This document shows, piece by piece, positions 51,209 through 58,793 of a DNA stretch of 64,000 bases (position 1 is its first letter; each line of letters starts with the position of its first letter). This stretch comes from Methanotrichaceae archaeon (GTDB lineage: Archaea; Halobacteriota; Methanosarcinia; Methanotrichales; Methanotrichaceae): contig JABLXE010000008.1 of the NCBI GenBank assembly GCA_013178225.1, positions 53,435 through 117,434 on the forward strand, given 5' to 3'. The notes beneath the pieces are model-generated. The model saw only the letters and a list, made by a program, of their open reading frames with translations, did not search any database and was not told where the DNA came from. A program made the position numbers and the translations under genes.

Positions 51209-51946
51209 TCAGATAGCCGCTGCTTCTTTTTTGACCGCCTCGCGCCAGCCCCTCATGAAATTATCCCAGCCCTGGTAATGCTCCTTCAGGACTTTGCAGA
51301 TATCCTCCATCATCGCGAAGGGAATTCCCACTACAACACTGTCATCGTCCAGGCCGGCGTTTCTGGCCGCACCGTCGCATCCCATGGAGACATTCACTTC
51401 TCCCTTCAGATAGGGCGATGCCGTGGCATCCACGCAGAAGGACTGTATTCCTGCGGTGCTGAAGTTGGCCCTTCCCCCTTCTTTGTACATGACCGCCTGA
51501 ACAATCCTCCTGGCCTGCAGTGGATTTCCGACAAATACCACAACATCCGGATTCACGACTATCTTGTCCAGAGGAGCGACATAGGTTGCGGCTATGCTCC
51601 CGGACTCAATTCGCGGCATGCCGGCTGAAATGCTGGCCCCGATCTCCCGGGTCTCGCATTTGTGCAATTTGTCAAAATACAGTGAGCCTGAGGCGACGTT
51701 CTCCGGGCAGTTCATGAGCCCCAATCCGGCCGCTCCGCCCTTACACTCGTGGTAATCCGCCTGTGCCAGAAAGCTCTCTCCTTCCAGCCGGGCGTTCTGC
51801 ATCATCTGGCAGTACCGAAACGGCCTCTCTAAGGATTCGAGCTCTTTGGGGATCTTCTCACCGCTCTTGAACAGCTTCACGCCTACGATGTTATCTTTGA
51901 TTCCCAGAGAAGCTTTCATTATGTCGGACATCTCTTCGAGATTCAA
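51209..51946 (-). CDS. DUF169-family protein
   Basis: 245 residues from a TTG with GGAGG eight bases upstream. The family core includes IVGVKLFKSGEKIP, PFRYCQMMQNARLEGESFLA with HECKGGAAGLGL, LVV-type KIVVNPDVVVFVGNPLQARR and CVDATASPYLKGEVNVSMGC, then GIPFAMMEDI. DUF169 proteins are common in methanogens and other anaerobes. The Cys residues in conserved positions (YCQ, HECKGG, NCPE, MGCDG) suggest a metal or redox cofactor. Function unknown; cytosolic. Confidence 0.88.
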   Translation of the reverse strand: MNLEEMSDIMKASLGIKDNIVGVKLFKSGEKIPKELESLERPFRYCQMMQNARLEGESFLAQADYHECKGGAAGLGLMNCPENVASGSLYFDKLHKCETREIGASISAGMPRIESGSIAATYVAPLDKIVVNPDVVVFVGNPLQARRIVQAVMYKEGGRANFSTAGIQSFCVDATASPYLKGEVNVSMGCDGAARNAGLDDDSVVVGIPFAMMEDICKVLKEHYQGWDNFMRGWREAVKKEAAAI

Positions 51947-52054
51947 GTGTCATACCTCCGGCAGAATTATGACTGGATCGCATTTCTCCCTTGCGCTCTG
52001 GCAGGAAGAAAGGGCTAAATTTCTGCGAAAAAATAGGATGGATTTTCCGCTTTT

Positions 52055-52483
52055 CTAGACGGCCTCCTCCGGGTAGGTTGAAACGACCCTGCCCGATGGA
52101 TCTTTCAGAATTGCCATGTCTCCATCGTTGTTCCAGATAGGCATGCTGCGATTGCAGTAGATGTCTTCCGAAGAGTCATCTCCGCATCCCGTATGCACCT
52201 TTACCGATTCTCCTGGTTCCAAAATGAAATCCGGGAAAGCATAGGTGTGGTTCTGCTGATCAGAAAGCGTCCAGCCCTCCAGGTTTTGAGCTTTTTCGCC
52301 CTGGTTGGTGATCTCCACCCATTCCAGGTTCAGGTTCTCCTTCTCGGGAGTGGGGGCGATCATACTGGCGTTGGTTATCATGATCTGCAGATCCGCGCTG
52401 TCGGCCTCAGTTTGCGCCCAGCAGAGTCCTGTCAGCAGGAGCAGAAGGGCTGAGAACAGGCATCCATTCCTAAGGTTTTTCAT
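52055..52483 (-). CDS. secreted lamin-tail-domain (LTD) protein
   Basis: 142 residues from the ATG at 52483. A signal peptide (MKNLRNGCLFSALLLLLTGL, then CWAQ) is followed by one LTD beta-sandwich: EWVEITNQGEKAQNLEGWTL, YAFPDFILEPGESVKVHTGC and the last strands MPIWNNDGDMAILKDPSGRV. LTDs in prokaryotes are extracellular and often attached to nucleases or adhesins; this one stands alone. It shares layout and promoter type with the LTD gene at 52696. Confidence 0.82.
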   Translation of the reverse strand: MKNLRNGCLFSALLLLLTGLCWAQTEADSADLQIMITNASMIAPTPEKENLNLEWVEITNQGEKAQNLEGWTLSDQQNHTYAFPDFILEPGESVKVHTGCGDDSSEDIYCNRSMPIWNNDGDMAILKDPSGRVVSTYPEEAV

Positions 52484-52530
52484 GTGCTTTTCCTCCATAC
52501 CTTATTTGATGTACTGATCTGCGTTCAGTA

Positions 52531-52540
52531 ATTTAAATTT
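52531..52540 (-). promoter_or_regulatory. TTTAAA-type promoter element of LTD gene
   Basis: ATTTAAATTT (palindromic core) about 48 bases before the ATG at 52483, within the context AAAAATTTAAATTACTG on the minus strand. Confidence 0.45.
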
Positions 52541-52695
52541 TTCTATACAGTACGCCATCGTCCCCCTTTGATTCGGGGAGATCGCGTGCCCGGACGATCT
52601 ATGGAGTGAATACAAAGCCGTCTTTAGTATAAAAATTACATAAAACGATTTATGATAAAATGACTGCAAATAAATAAATAAAAAATAAAAAAAAG

Positions 52696-53292
52696 TTAGT
52701 ATTGTATTCGGCCTTCATACGGGTCTTTAACCACCACGGGGGCAGGTTTTGGGACCGAGATGTCGTACTGGCCTGCAACGGCACCGGATGGATCAATTAG
52801 CGTGACCACATTGCCTGACCAGAGCGGATTCGTGCTGTTGGTGTAAATTTCGCCCTCGGCTCCGACGCCAGCGCCTTCGCGAACCTTAACCGACTCCCCG
52901 CCAGCAAGCTCGTAGGCCGGGAAGACGAAGGTCACATCTCCGCCGGATAATATGCTCCAGCCGGACAGGTCAGTTGCCGCAATTCCCTGATTGGTGATCT
53001 CCAGCCAATTTTCTGCCGTGTTCGCATCTGTGATGTTTACATTCAGTGACGGATTGCGGCTAAAGACGCTCTCCACATCGGAGGTCTGGGTCACATCCTG
53101 GTAGGTCCCAGAAACCCTTTTTCCAAGCACCTCAGTTGCAGGTGTAGCGTTGGACAGAAGCTCTGTAGTTTCCATCAATTCCGGGGCCTGAAGCTCTGTA
53201 GTGTTGTTTGCGTCCTGCCCAAGGCTTGATCCCACGCAAAATGCAAGGATCAGAGATAGCAAGACGACTAATTGAGCACAAAGATTTCTCAT
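52696..53292 (-). CDS. secreted lamin-tail-domain (LTD) protein, longer form
   Basis: 198 residues. A signal peptide (MRNLCAQLVVLLSLILAFCV, then GSSLGQ) leads to a Thr/Glu-rich stretch of about 60 residues with several sequons. An LTD follows: ENWLEITNQGIAATDLSGWS, FVFPAYELAGGESVKVREGA and NPLWSGNVVTLIDPSGAVAG. The Pro-rich tail ends in EGRIQY. It is a paralogue of the protein at 52055 and lies next to the sequon-dense peptide gene; all three are in one direction with separate promoters. Extracellular, function unknown. Confidence 0.82.
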   Translation of the reverse strand: MRNLCAQLVVLLSLILAFCVGSSLGQDANNTTELQAPELMETTELLSNATPATEVLGKRVSGTYQDVTQTSDVESVFSRNPSLNVNITDANTAENWLEITNQGIAATDLSGWSILSGGDVTFVFPAYELAGGESVKVREGAGVGAEGEIYTNSTNPLWSGNVVTLIDPSGAVAGQYDISVPKPAPVVVKDPYEGRIQY

Positions 53293-53330
53293 ATATGCAC
53301 CTCCACTGAGCTGAATGTAATGACCGGAAA

Positions 53331-53340
53331 AAATTTAAGC
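53331..53340 (-). promoter_or_regulatory. TTAAATTT-type promoter element of second LTD gene
   Basis: GCTTAAATTT on the minus strand, in AAAAGCTTAAATTTTTTCC, about 40 bases before the ATG at 53292. Confidence 0.45.
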
Positions 53341-53551
53341 TTTTCCAAAAAAACTTGCGACCCTTCAGAACGGGCGGGCATGCTTCGATCAATATCAATA
53401 AGGCCAATCTAAATCCAATTCTCGATCGTCTCCTATGCTCACCTTGAACTCAAACAATTATCCAAAAAAAGAAGCAGGAGTTGCCTGCCTTCATGATCTT
53501 TCAACTGAGCATGTTGATATTGATGCGGAATAAAGGAACAATTCCCTCCGA

Positions 53552-53773
53552 CTATGCCGCGACCTCTTCGCTAACCGTCTCATTTACCAGGGTCTCGTTC
53601 ATCATGGTTTCATTGGTCATGTTCAGGCTTTGGTTGATGCTGGTGTTGTTCAGGGTTGCATTCTCTTCCATGGTGGTGTCTTCAGCAGCCTCTTGCTCGG
53701 CAAAGGCTATTCCCAAGGAAAGTGCCATCAGAACAGCGAACAGAACAAGTCCCGATCCTATCTTGCCATTCAT
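53552..53773 (-). CDS. short secreted sequon-dense protein
   Basis: 73 residues. A signal peptide (MNGKIGSGLVLFAVLMALSL, then GIAFA) leaves a mature chain of about 48 residues. Within it ENATLNNTSINQSLNMTNET and the following MMNETLVNETV contain about eight Asn-X-Ser/Thr sites. No Cys, no known family. It resembles the protein at 29538 in design but not closely in sequence. After export it could carry N-glycans on every second turn. The ATG has GGGGGTG about 8 bases upstream. Confidence 0.72.
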   Translation of the reverse strand: MNGKIGSGLVLFAVLMALSLGIAFAEQEAAEDTTMEENATLNNTSINQSLNMTNETMMNETLVNETVSEEVAA

Positions 53774-53821
53774 ATTGTTTTCACCCCCTTCGATTATTTT
53801 AGATAATATGGGTTTCGATGC

Positions 53822-53830
53822 AAATTTAAA
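53822..53830 (-). promoter_or_regulatory. TTTAAATTT promoter element of sequon-dense gene
   Basis: TTTAAATTT in AAAAGTTTAAATTTGC on the minus strand, about 49 bases before the ATG at 53773. Confidence 0.5.
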
Positions 53831-53847
53831 CTTTTCTCTAAAAAGGT

Positions 53848-53859
53848 TTTATATATAAT
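53848..53859. promoter_or_regulatory. near-palindromic TATA box (TTTATATATAAT)
   Basis: A textbook archaeal TATA sequence. On the plus strand AAAAAGG, a plausible BRE, precedes it, which would direct transcription antisense to the resolvase-like gene. On the minus strand it lies about 75 bases upstream of the sequon-dense gene. Its direction cannot be decided from sequence. Confidence 0.45.
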
Positions 53860-53980
53860 CTCTCATGGGAATTTATCTGCCAATCAGAGACGGTTTTCAT
53901 CCCAAGTACGCTCACCAAAGGGCCCTAGCCTCCGGAACCGGACCTCCCGGTCTAATTGAGCGCTTCAAATAGTCGAACCG

Positions 53981-54384
53981 TCAGCTCTTGAGTTCGAGCG
54001 TCTGCCATTCAACCGACCCCGAGGCTACTGCATCTCTCACTTTCGTTCGATGGGGCTGAGCTTGGCATTGCCGGTCTTAACGTCCATCAGGACTATTCGC
54101 CGGATCTTTCCCCGCCCATCCTTGGCCTCCGAGTAGCCGTCGAATATTATGTAATCGATTGGACTTCCCAGAAATCTGGCGTCTGCAGGATTGTACTTGA
54201 ACTCCGGCAACACCGGCGCCATCTGCTCACTGATCTTGCCCTTGAGCACCGCCCGGCTCTTGCCCAGGGCCTCTTTCTTGACCTCTCGCATGGAAAGACG
54301 CAATTTAGCGTAACAGATGACCGCACCCAGCAGCACCCCGGCCAGGAGGATGAATAGCTCGCGGCCGACCGGGTTGGCCGGCAA
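53981..54384 (-). pseudogene. membrane-anchored endonuclease related to Holliday junction resolvase (COG4741-like), C-terminal frameshift
   Basis: From a TTG at 54384 the frame gives an N-terminal membrane helix (FILLAGVLLGAVICYAKLRL), a basic helix, then LGSPIDYIIFDGY and RIVLMDVKTGNAKLSPIERK. The DxxxF(D)...(L)MDVKTG pattern is the nuclease core of this resolvase-related family. The frame stops at 54037, but the next frame continues perfectly with VRDAVASGSVEWQTLELKS to a stop at 53981. Adding one A to the AAA run (complement of 54041-54043) restores it. It follows cfbB by under 20 bases. Catalytic residues precede the shift, so even the short form may work. Confidence 0.75.
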
Positions 54385-54402
54385 TATGCTGGTGATAGGC
54401 TC

Positions 54403-55728
54403 TCAGCTCCTTCTATAGACCTTGCAGCACTCGATCCATCGGTCCACAGTGAAAGAATAGAAATGGGTATGCAGATAGCCGGCCAGGGTGTTTTGCTCGA
54501 CCAGGCCATCTAGGCCTCCATTTATGCCCTTTCCTCTGCGCAGACGGTACGCGAAGCGAGCATCACCGTCTGCCTCCAGCCGAGAATAATGAAACTCATG
54601 GCCGCGCACAATCTGGCCAGTCGAAGCAACCGGGTTTTCTCCAACCACCTCAGCCTCCACGTACCCCAGGGCCTGGAGCCTCTTGGTCATGATCACCCGT
54701 CCAGGAAGCGCCCCCGTCATCTTATAATTCTCGCCGTCCAACTCCAGTCCCTGGCTGAGATACATGAGGCCCCCACACTCCCCGTAGATGGGCATGCCGT
54801 CCTCTGATGCCTGTTTTATCTGCTTTCTGGCCGGGCCCTTCTCCAGGGCCTCAGCGTGAAGCTCCGGATAGCCTCCGCCGATGTACAGGCCGTCCACATC
54901 CGGCAGCTCGTCTCTCAGGGGGCTGAAATAGACCAGCTCTGCGCCTCTTTTCTCCAGTTCCCGGAAATTGTCCCCGTAGTAAAAGCAGAAGGCTTCGTCC
55001 TGAGCAATTCCGATTCTGACCGACTTCTCTGCCACCTTGTCGGCTTCATCTGCCCTAGCCAAGGTAACGGGCGCGGACAGCTTCAGGATCTGATCCAGAT
55101 CGCAGTGCTCCTCCATGATGGAGGCCAGGGCCGCCAGGTCATGAATTCTCTCAAATCCCATCTCCAGACCCAGATGTCTGCTCTTCATCTCCACGTCCTT
55201 TTTCCTGGGGAGGGCGGCGTAAATGGGCAGGGTCAGGGATTTCTTCAGCATATCCAGGTGCCGTGGAGATCCCACCCGGTTGAGGATGGTTCCTCGAATC
55301 TGCACCCCGGAATCGAAGCTGCAGTAGCCCAGCTCCATGGCCGCGGCACTGCGGGACATGCCGTGAACGTTCAGTACCAGCAGCACGGGAACCTTCAGGA
55401 TTTTGGCCACCTGGGCGGTGCTGGCATCCTCTGTTGCGTCCATCCCGTCGTACAGCCCCATCACGCCTTCTATCACCGCCACGTCCGCTCCTCTGGTTCC
55501 TTCGGAAAACGATCTCCTGACGCCTTCCGCTCCCATCATGAAGGCGTCCAGATTGCGAGACTGCCGGCCGCAGATGGCCGAATGATGGGTCGGGTCTATG
55601 AAGTCCGGGCCCACCTTGAAGGGCTGCACCGTTAAGCCGCGCCGCCGCAGGGCAGCCATCAGGCTCAGGGTAACCGTAGTTTTGCCAACTCCGCTGTGAG
55701 TGCCGGCGATCAGGACGGCTGGAATCAT
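54403..55728 (-). CDS. cfbB: cobyrinate / Ni-sirohydrochlorin a,c-diamide synthase
   Basis: 441 residues. An N-terminal dethiobiotin-synthetase-like ATPase carries the P-loop AGTHSGVGKTTVTLSLMAAL, GPDFIDPTHH and VIEGVMGLYDG. A C-terminal class I glutaminase-type domain carries GLYIGGGYPELHAEAL, the Cys nucleophile in YGECGGLMYLSQGL and the His in GHEFHYSR and HTHFYSF. In methanogens this CbiA homologue amidates the a and c acetates of Ni-sirohydrochlorin on the way to F430 (CfbB) and may also act on cobyrinate. No other cfb genes lie nearby, so the choice between CfbB and CbiA rests on organism type. Confidence 0.9.
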   Translation of the reverse strand: MIPAVLIAGTHSGVGKTTVTLSLMAALRRRGLTVQPFKVGPDFIDPTHHSAICGRQSRNLDAFMMGAEGVRRSFSEGTRGADVAVIEGVMGLYDGMDATEDASTAQVAKILKVPVLLVLNVHGMSRSAAAMELGYCSFDSGVQIRGTILNRVGSPRHLDMLKKSLTLPIYAALPRKKDVEMKSRHLGLEMGFERIHDLAALASIMEEHCDLDQILKLSAPVTLARADEADKVAEKSVRIGIAQDEAFCFYYGDNFRELEKRGAELVYFSPLRDELPDVDGLYIGGGYPELHAEALEKGPARKQIKQASEDGMPIYGECGGLMYLSQGLELDGENYKMTGALPGRVIMTKRLQALGYVEAEVVGENPVASTGQIVRGHEFHYSRLEADGDARFAYRLRRGKGINGGLDGLVEQNTLAGYLHTHFYSFTVDRWIECCKVYRRS

Positions 55729-56027
55729 GGATCAAGAGGAGGACGCTCTGACTTTTAAACATGCTTCTTTCCCCGGCTGAGCCAGGCCTTGGCCGAAATC
55801 TTGGCCCGCATGCAGCATTCGAACCGCGATCGATCTTTGCGGCATAAGATGCAGCGAAAATATGTTAACCGTAAGGTTTATAGTAGCTCGGGTTCATATC
55901 GTCGTTTGCCGAAGGTGGGAGTGGGACATTCCGGATAGGGCAAATGGCATTGGCATTGAGGGCGAGCAGCATTTTTCGTCACTAATCGAAAATATGATAG
56001 AGGTTTATTGATCTGGGTGAGGTTTAC

Positions 56028-56393
56028 ATGAACTGGATTTCTTGCACCATTGTGAGCGCCTTTTTGATAGCGCTAGTGGCACCAGCCATTGCAGAACTGC
56101 CATCAGACGCAGTTGCTGCCAATCAGGGAAATGTATCGCAGATGGCCAACCTGTCCATAATAAATCCAATGGACCCTGGATACGTTTGGGGTAACCCCCT
56201 AGCAATCGTTCTTTCCGGCGTCGATCCCTTGATCTTCGAGAACGGTGCGTTCAGGAAAGACCCGGGCGGCATGGCATCCGGCAACCCCTGGACTTCCAGC
56301 ATCAACGACTTCAGGGAAGCAGATGCGAATGCTGGAGCCAGCAACATCACAAAGAAGGCCGCGAAGGTAGGCCTGGTCAGCTGGGACGGATAG
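56028..56393 (+). CDS. small secreted protein of unknown function
   Basis: 121 residues. A signal peptide (MNWISCTIVSAFLIALVAPA, then IAELPS) precedes a mature part with NVSQMANLSIINPMDPGYVW, which has two sequons, and a Gly/Pro/Trp-rich centre. No Cys in the mature chain and no family recognised. GTGAGG lies about eight bases before the ATG, and a TATA-like ATTGATC region is weak. Monocistronic. Confidence 0.65.
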   Translation: MNWISCTIVSAFLIALVAPAIAELPSDAVAANQGNVSQMANLSIINPMDPGYVWGNPLAIVLSGVDPLIFENGAFRKDPGGMASGNPWTSSINDFREADANAGASNITKKAAKVGLVSWDG

Positions 56394-56517
56394 GGAGATA
56401 GATCCGGAAAAGATCTCAAGAAGCTCTGAGCTTGAGCCCGCAGGATGGGCTACGGCCTTCCTTTGCATTTTTGGCTCTTCGCTGAGCTGTGTTGGCAATT
56501 GCATTGTAGAAAAATTT

Positions 56518-56592
56518 TCTCTGTGCCTCTGCTTCTCTGTGGTGAGATCCTAGCATTACGATTCACCATAGAGGCACAGAAGACGCAGAGGA
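56518..56592. repeat. imperfect inverted repeat of the CACAGAG-GCACAGAG type
   Basis: The left arm TCTCTGTGCCTCTGCTTCTC (from 56518) and the right arm GAGGCACAGAAGACGCAGAG (ending 56590) are inverted relatives around a short AT-rich centre, with a near-perfect inner stem CTCTGTGGTGA / TTCACCATAGAG. Internally each arm is a run of CTCTG-type units. From memory, similar CACAGAGGCACAGAG sequences are dispersed in many environmental prokaryote genomes; no mobile gene accompanies this copy. Confidence 0.7.
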
Positions 56593-56719
56593 ATTGTGGT
56601 CTGGGTTTACCCATTTTTTCTGCCCGGCCCCAAAACCGACCTCCTGGACTCGATCGTAGGTTGGTTATGCCGAGGCTTTTTTCAGCAAAGGATATTAACC
56701 CGCTAATGGATCTCACTTT

Positions 56720-57457
56720 ATGCTTGTAGGCGTGGTTAAACGCGGAAAATACGGCGAGCGCCTGATCGATACTATCCTAAAGCACACCGATTTTCAGGTG
56801 GTCTCTGCCGAGGTCCCGGCGGTCATGCCGGGCTTCATCGAGGATCCCGAGGAGTTCGTGAGAGATCTGAACCTCGATCCCAGGATCTTCAAGGCCGATC
56901 TTATGATACTCTACGTCTTTCACCCCGATGTGACCCCGGAAATTGTCCGGCTGGCGGGAGAGAAGGGGGTGAAGGCGGCCATCATCCCAGGAGGAATTGG
57001 CCGGGCAGGCTCTATCGGCGAGCTGGAAGGGATCGCCGAGAAGTACGGCATCCACATCGAGGTGGATGAGATCTGCTGTACCCTGGAAAAGTGCGGCGTT
57101 CCGGCAGTGGACGAGTTCGCAGAGAAGCTGGGACGTCCGGAGCTGGAAGTTGAAACCAAGGACGGCCGCATAGCATCGGTCAAGGTGCTGCGCGGATCGC
57201 CCTGCGGCTCGACCTGGCATTCCGCGGAGGGACTGGTAGGAAAGACGGTAACCGAAGCCCCATCCCTTGCCGGTCTCCTGTGCCAGCAGTACCCCTGCCG
57301 GGCGGTGCGGGGAACTCCGGGTGGAATTCACACCTCGGGAGACCTGCATAAGGATGCCCTGGAGAGAGCTCTGGGGAGAAAGACTCAGCTGGTGCTGCCA
57401 AAACAGTCCCGGCCCATAAAAATCGGAGAAAAAGGAAAAGAGGCGGAGGCCCCGTGA
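56720..57457 (+). CDS. DUF166-family protein
   Basis: 245 residues starting MLVGVVKRGKYGERLIDTIL. Core motifs include ADLMILYVFHPDVTPEIVRL and AAIIPGGIGRAGSIGELEGI, then EICCTLEKCG and LRGSPCGSTWHSAEGLVGKT, ending CRAVRGTPGGIHTSGDLHKD. These define DUF166, nearly confined to methanogens, with several conserved Cys that could hold a cluster. Function unknown. Its stop overlaps the GTG start of fumarase alpha (GTGA), heading a four-gene coupled operon. Confidence 0.88.
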   Translation: MLVGVVKRGKYGERLIDTILKHTDFQVVSAEVPAVMPGFIEDPEEFVRDLNLDPRIFKADLMILYVFHPDVTPEIVRLAGEKGVKAAIIPGGIGRAGSIGELEGIAEKYGIHIEVDEICCTLEKCGVPAVDEFAEKLGRPELEVETKDGRIASVKVLRGSPCGSTWHSAEGLVGKTVTEAPSLAGLLCQQYPCRAVRGTPGGIHTSGDLHKDALERALGRKTQLVLPKQSRPIKIGEKGKEAEAP

Positions 57458-58263
57458 GGCAGGATGAGGTCGTGGAGGCGGTGGTTCGAGCGCTCCGGAA
57501 AGCTGAGACCTCGCTTCCCGAGTGGGTCCTGGAGGCCCTGAGAGAGGCCGCCTTCCAAGAACGAAATCCGGTGGCCAGGTCGCATCTGCAGCTCATGCTG
57601 GAAAACGTGCGCGTTGCAGAGGCCGAAGGTCTCCCCCTGTGCCAGGACACCGGTCTGCCCATCTTTCACCTGCAGATTGGAGACCAGGCCCGTCTTGACT
57701 TCGATCTCGCAGAGGCCATATCTGAAGGGGTAAGAAGGGCCACCCGTGAGATTCCTCTCCGGCCCAATGTGGTTCACCCCCTGACTCGCGAAAACTCGCT
57801 TGACAACACCGGCCCCGGCATGCCCGATCTGATCGTGGACCGGGTGAAGGGAGGGGCGCTCAGAATCACCGTGTTTCCCAAAGGGGCGGGCTCGGAGAAC
57901 ATGAGCCTGGTGCAGATGCTCAATCCGGCCGACGACCCCTTTGAGGTCATCCTGCGGGCGGTCGCTGAGCGGGCTTCCAACGCCTGCCCGCCACTCTTTC
58001 TGGGAATAGGCATCGGCGGGAGTTTCGACCTGGCAGCCCGCCTGGCCAAGCGGGCACTTTTCAACATGCCCGGAAAAACCAATCAGGAGCTGGATCTGTT
58101 GAGGAGGATAAACTCCCTGGGAATCGGCCCCATGGGACTTGGCGGGGACACGACCGCCCTGGGCCTCAAGATTGAGATGGCCGGCTGCCATACCGCATCC
58201 CTTCCCCTGGCCATTAACTTCCAGTGCTGGGCCAACCGCAGCGCAACCGAGGTGCTGATATGA
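57454..58263 (+). CDS. fumarate hydratase class I, alpha subunit
   Basis: 269 residues from a GTG overlapping the previous stop. The three cluster Cys are visible in LPLCQDTGLPIFHLQ, ASNACPPLFLGIGIGG and MAGCHTASLPLAIN, with PNVVHPLTRENSLDNTG and VFPKGAGSENMS between. This is the 4Fe-4S fumarase/tartrate dehydratase alpha fold. With the beta subunit encoded next it hydrates fumarate to malate in the partial TCA cycle. ATGA overlap with the beta gene. Confidence 0.92.
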   Translation: MRQDEVVEAVVRALRKAETSLPEWVLEALREAAFQERNPVARSHLQLMLENVRVAEAEGLPLCQDTGLPIFHLQIGDQARLDFDLAEAISEGVRRATREIPLRPNVVHPLTRENSLDNTGPGMPDLIVDRVKGGALRITVFPKGAGSENMSLVQMLNPADDPFEVILRAVAERASNACPPLFLGIGIGGSFDLAARLAKRALFNMPGKTNQELDLLRRINSLGIGPMGLGGDTTALGLKIEMAGCHTASLPLAINFQCWANRSATEVLI

Positions 58264-58793
58264 GCGAGCACCGGCTCAAAACGCCGCTCTCCTCAGAGGA
58301 CGTGATGAATCTGCAGGCGGGAGACGTGGTATATCTGAGCGGCGTCATTTACAGCGCCCGCGACAAGGCCCACCTCCTGCTTAGAAAAGAGGGGAGCCCG
58401 GTGAATCTGGAGGGCGCGGCCGTCTACCATTGCGGCCCCATTATGAAAGACGGACAGGTGCTATCCGCCGGCCCCACCACCAGCGGGCGCATGGCCCGCT
58501 ACACCGACGAGATGCTGGCCAAAGGGGTCCGGGCCATCATCGGCAAGGGCGGCCTTCCGGGCGAGCCGTTCTCCGGCCGGGCCGTCTATCTGGCCTATCC
58601 CGGAGGCTGCGGGGCAATCGCCGCAAAACAGCTCCGGCTAAAGGAGCAGCACCTCTCTCATCTGGGCATGGCCGAATCGCTGTGGGAGTTCGAGGCCCTC
58701 GATCTGGGCCCCATGATCGTGGCCGTGGACGCTCACGGGCGTGATCTGTACCGGGAAGTGAGAGAGTCAAAGACGAGCAGCAAGAACCGCTGA
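58260..58793 (+). CDS. fumarate hydratase class I, beta subunit
   Basis: 177 residues beginning MSEHRLKTPLSSEDVMNLQA. GDVVYLSGVIYSARDKAHLL, YHCGPIMKDGQVLSAGPTTS and MARYTDEMLAKGVRAIIGKG, then AVYLAYPGGCGAIAA, identify the beta (FumA C-terminal) subunit. It forms the alpha/beta enzyme with the preceding gene. The stop codon overlaps the proposed CTG start of the DUF434 gene (CTGA). Confidence 0.93.
   Translation: MSEHRLKTPLSSEDVMNLQAGDVVYLSGVIYSARDKAHLLLRKEGSPVNLEGAAVYHCGPIMKDGQVLSAGPTTSGRMARYTDEMLAKGVRAIIGKGGLPGEPFSGRAVYLAYPGGCGAIAAKQLRLKEQHLSHLGMAESLWEFEALDLGPMIVAVDAHGRDLYREVRESKTSSKNR

Noticed and set aside
53930..54020. tRNA-like sequence on the minus strand (GTCGGTTGAATGGCAGAC and TTCGA blocks)
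   Set aside because: No T arm precedes a matching acceptor, and stems fail. The stretch is explained as the out-of-frame C-terminus of the resolvase-like protein.
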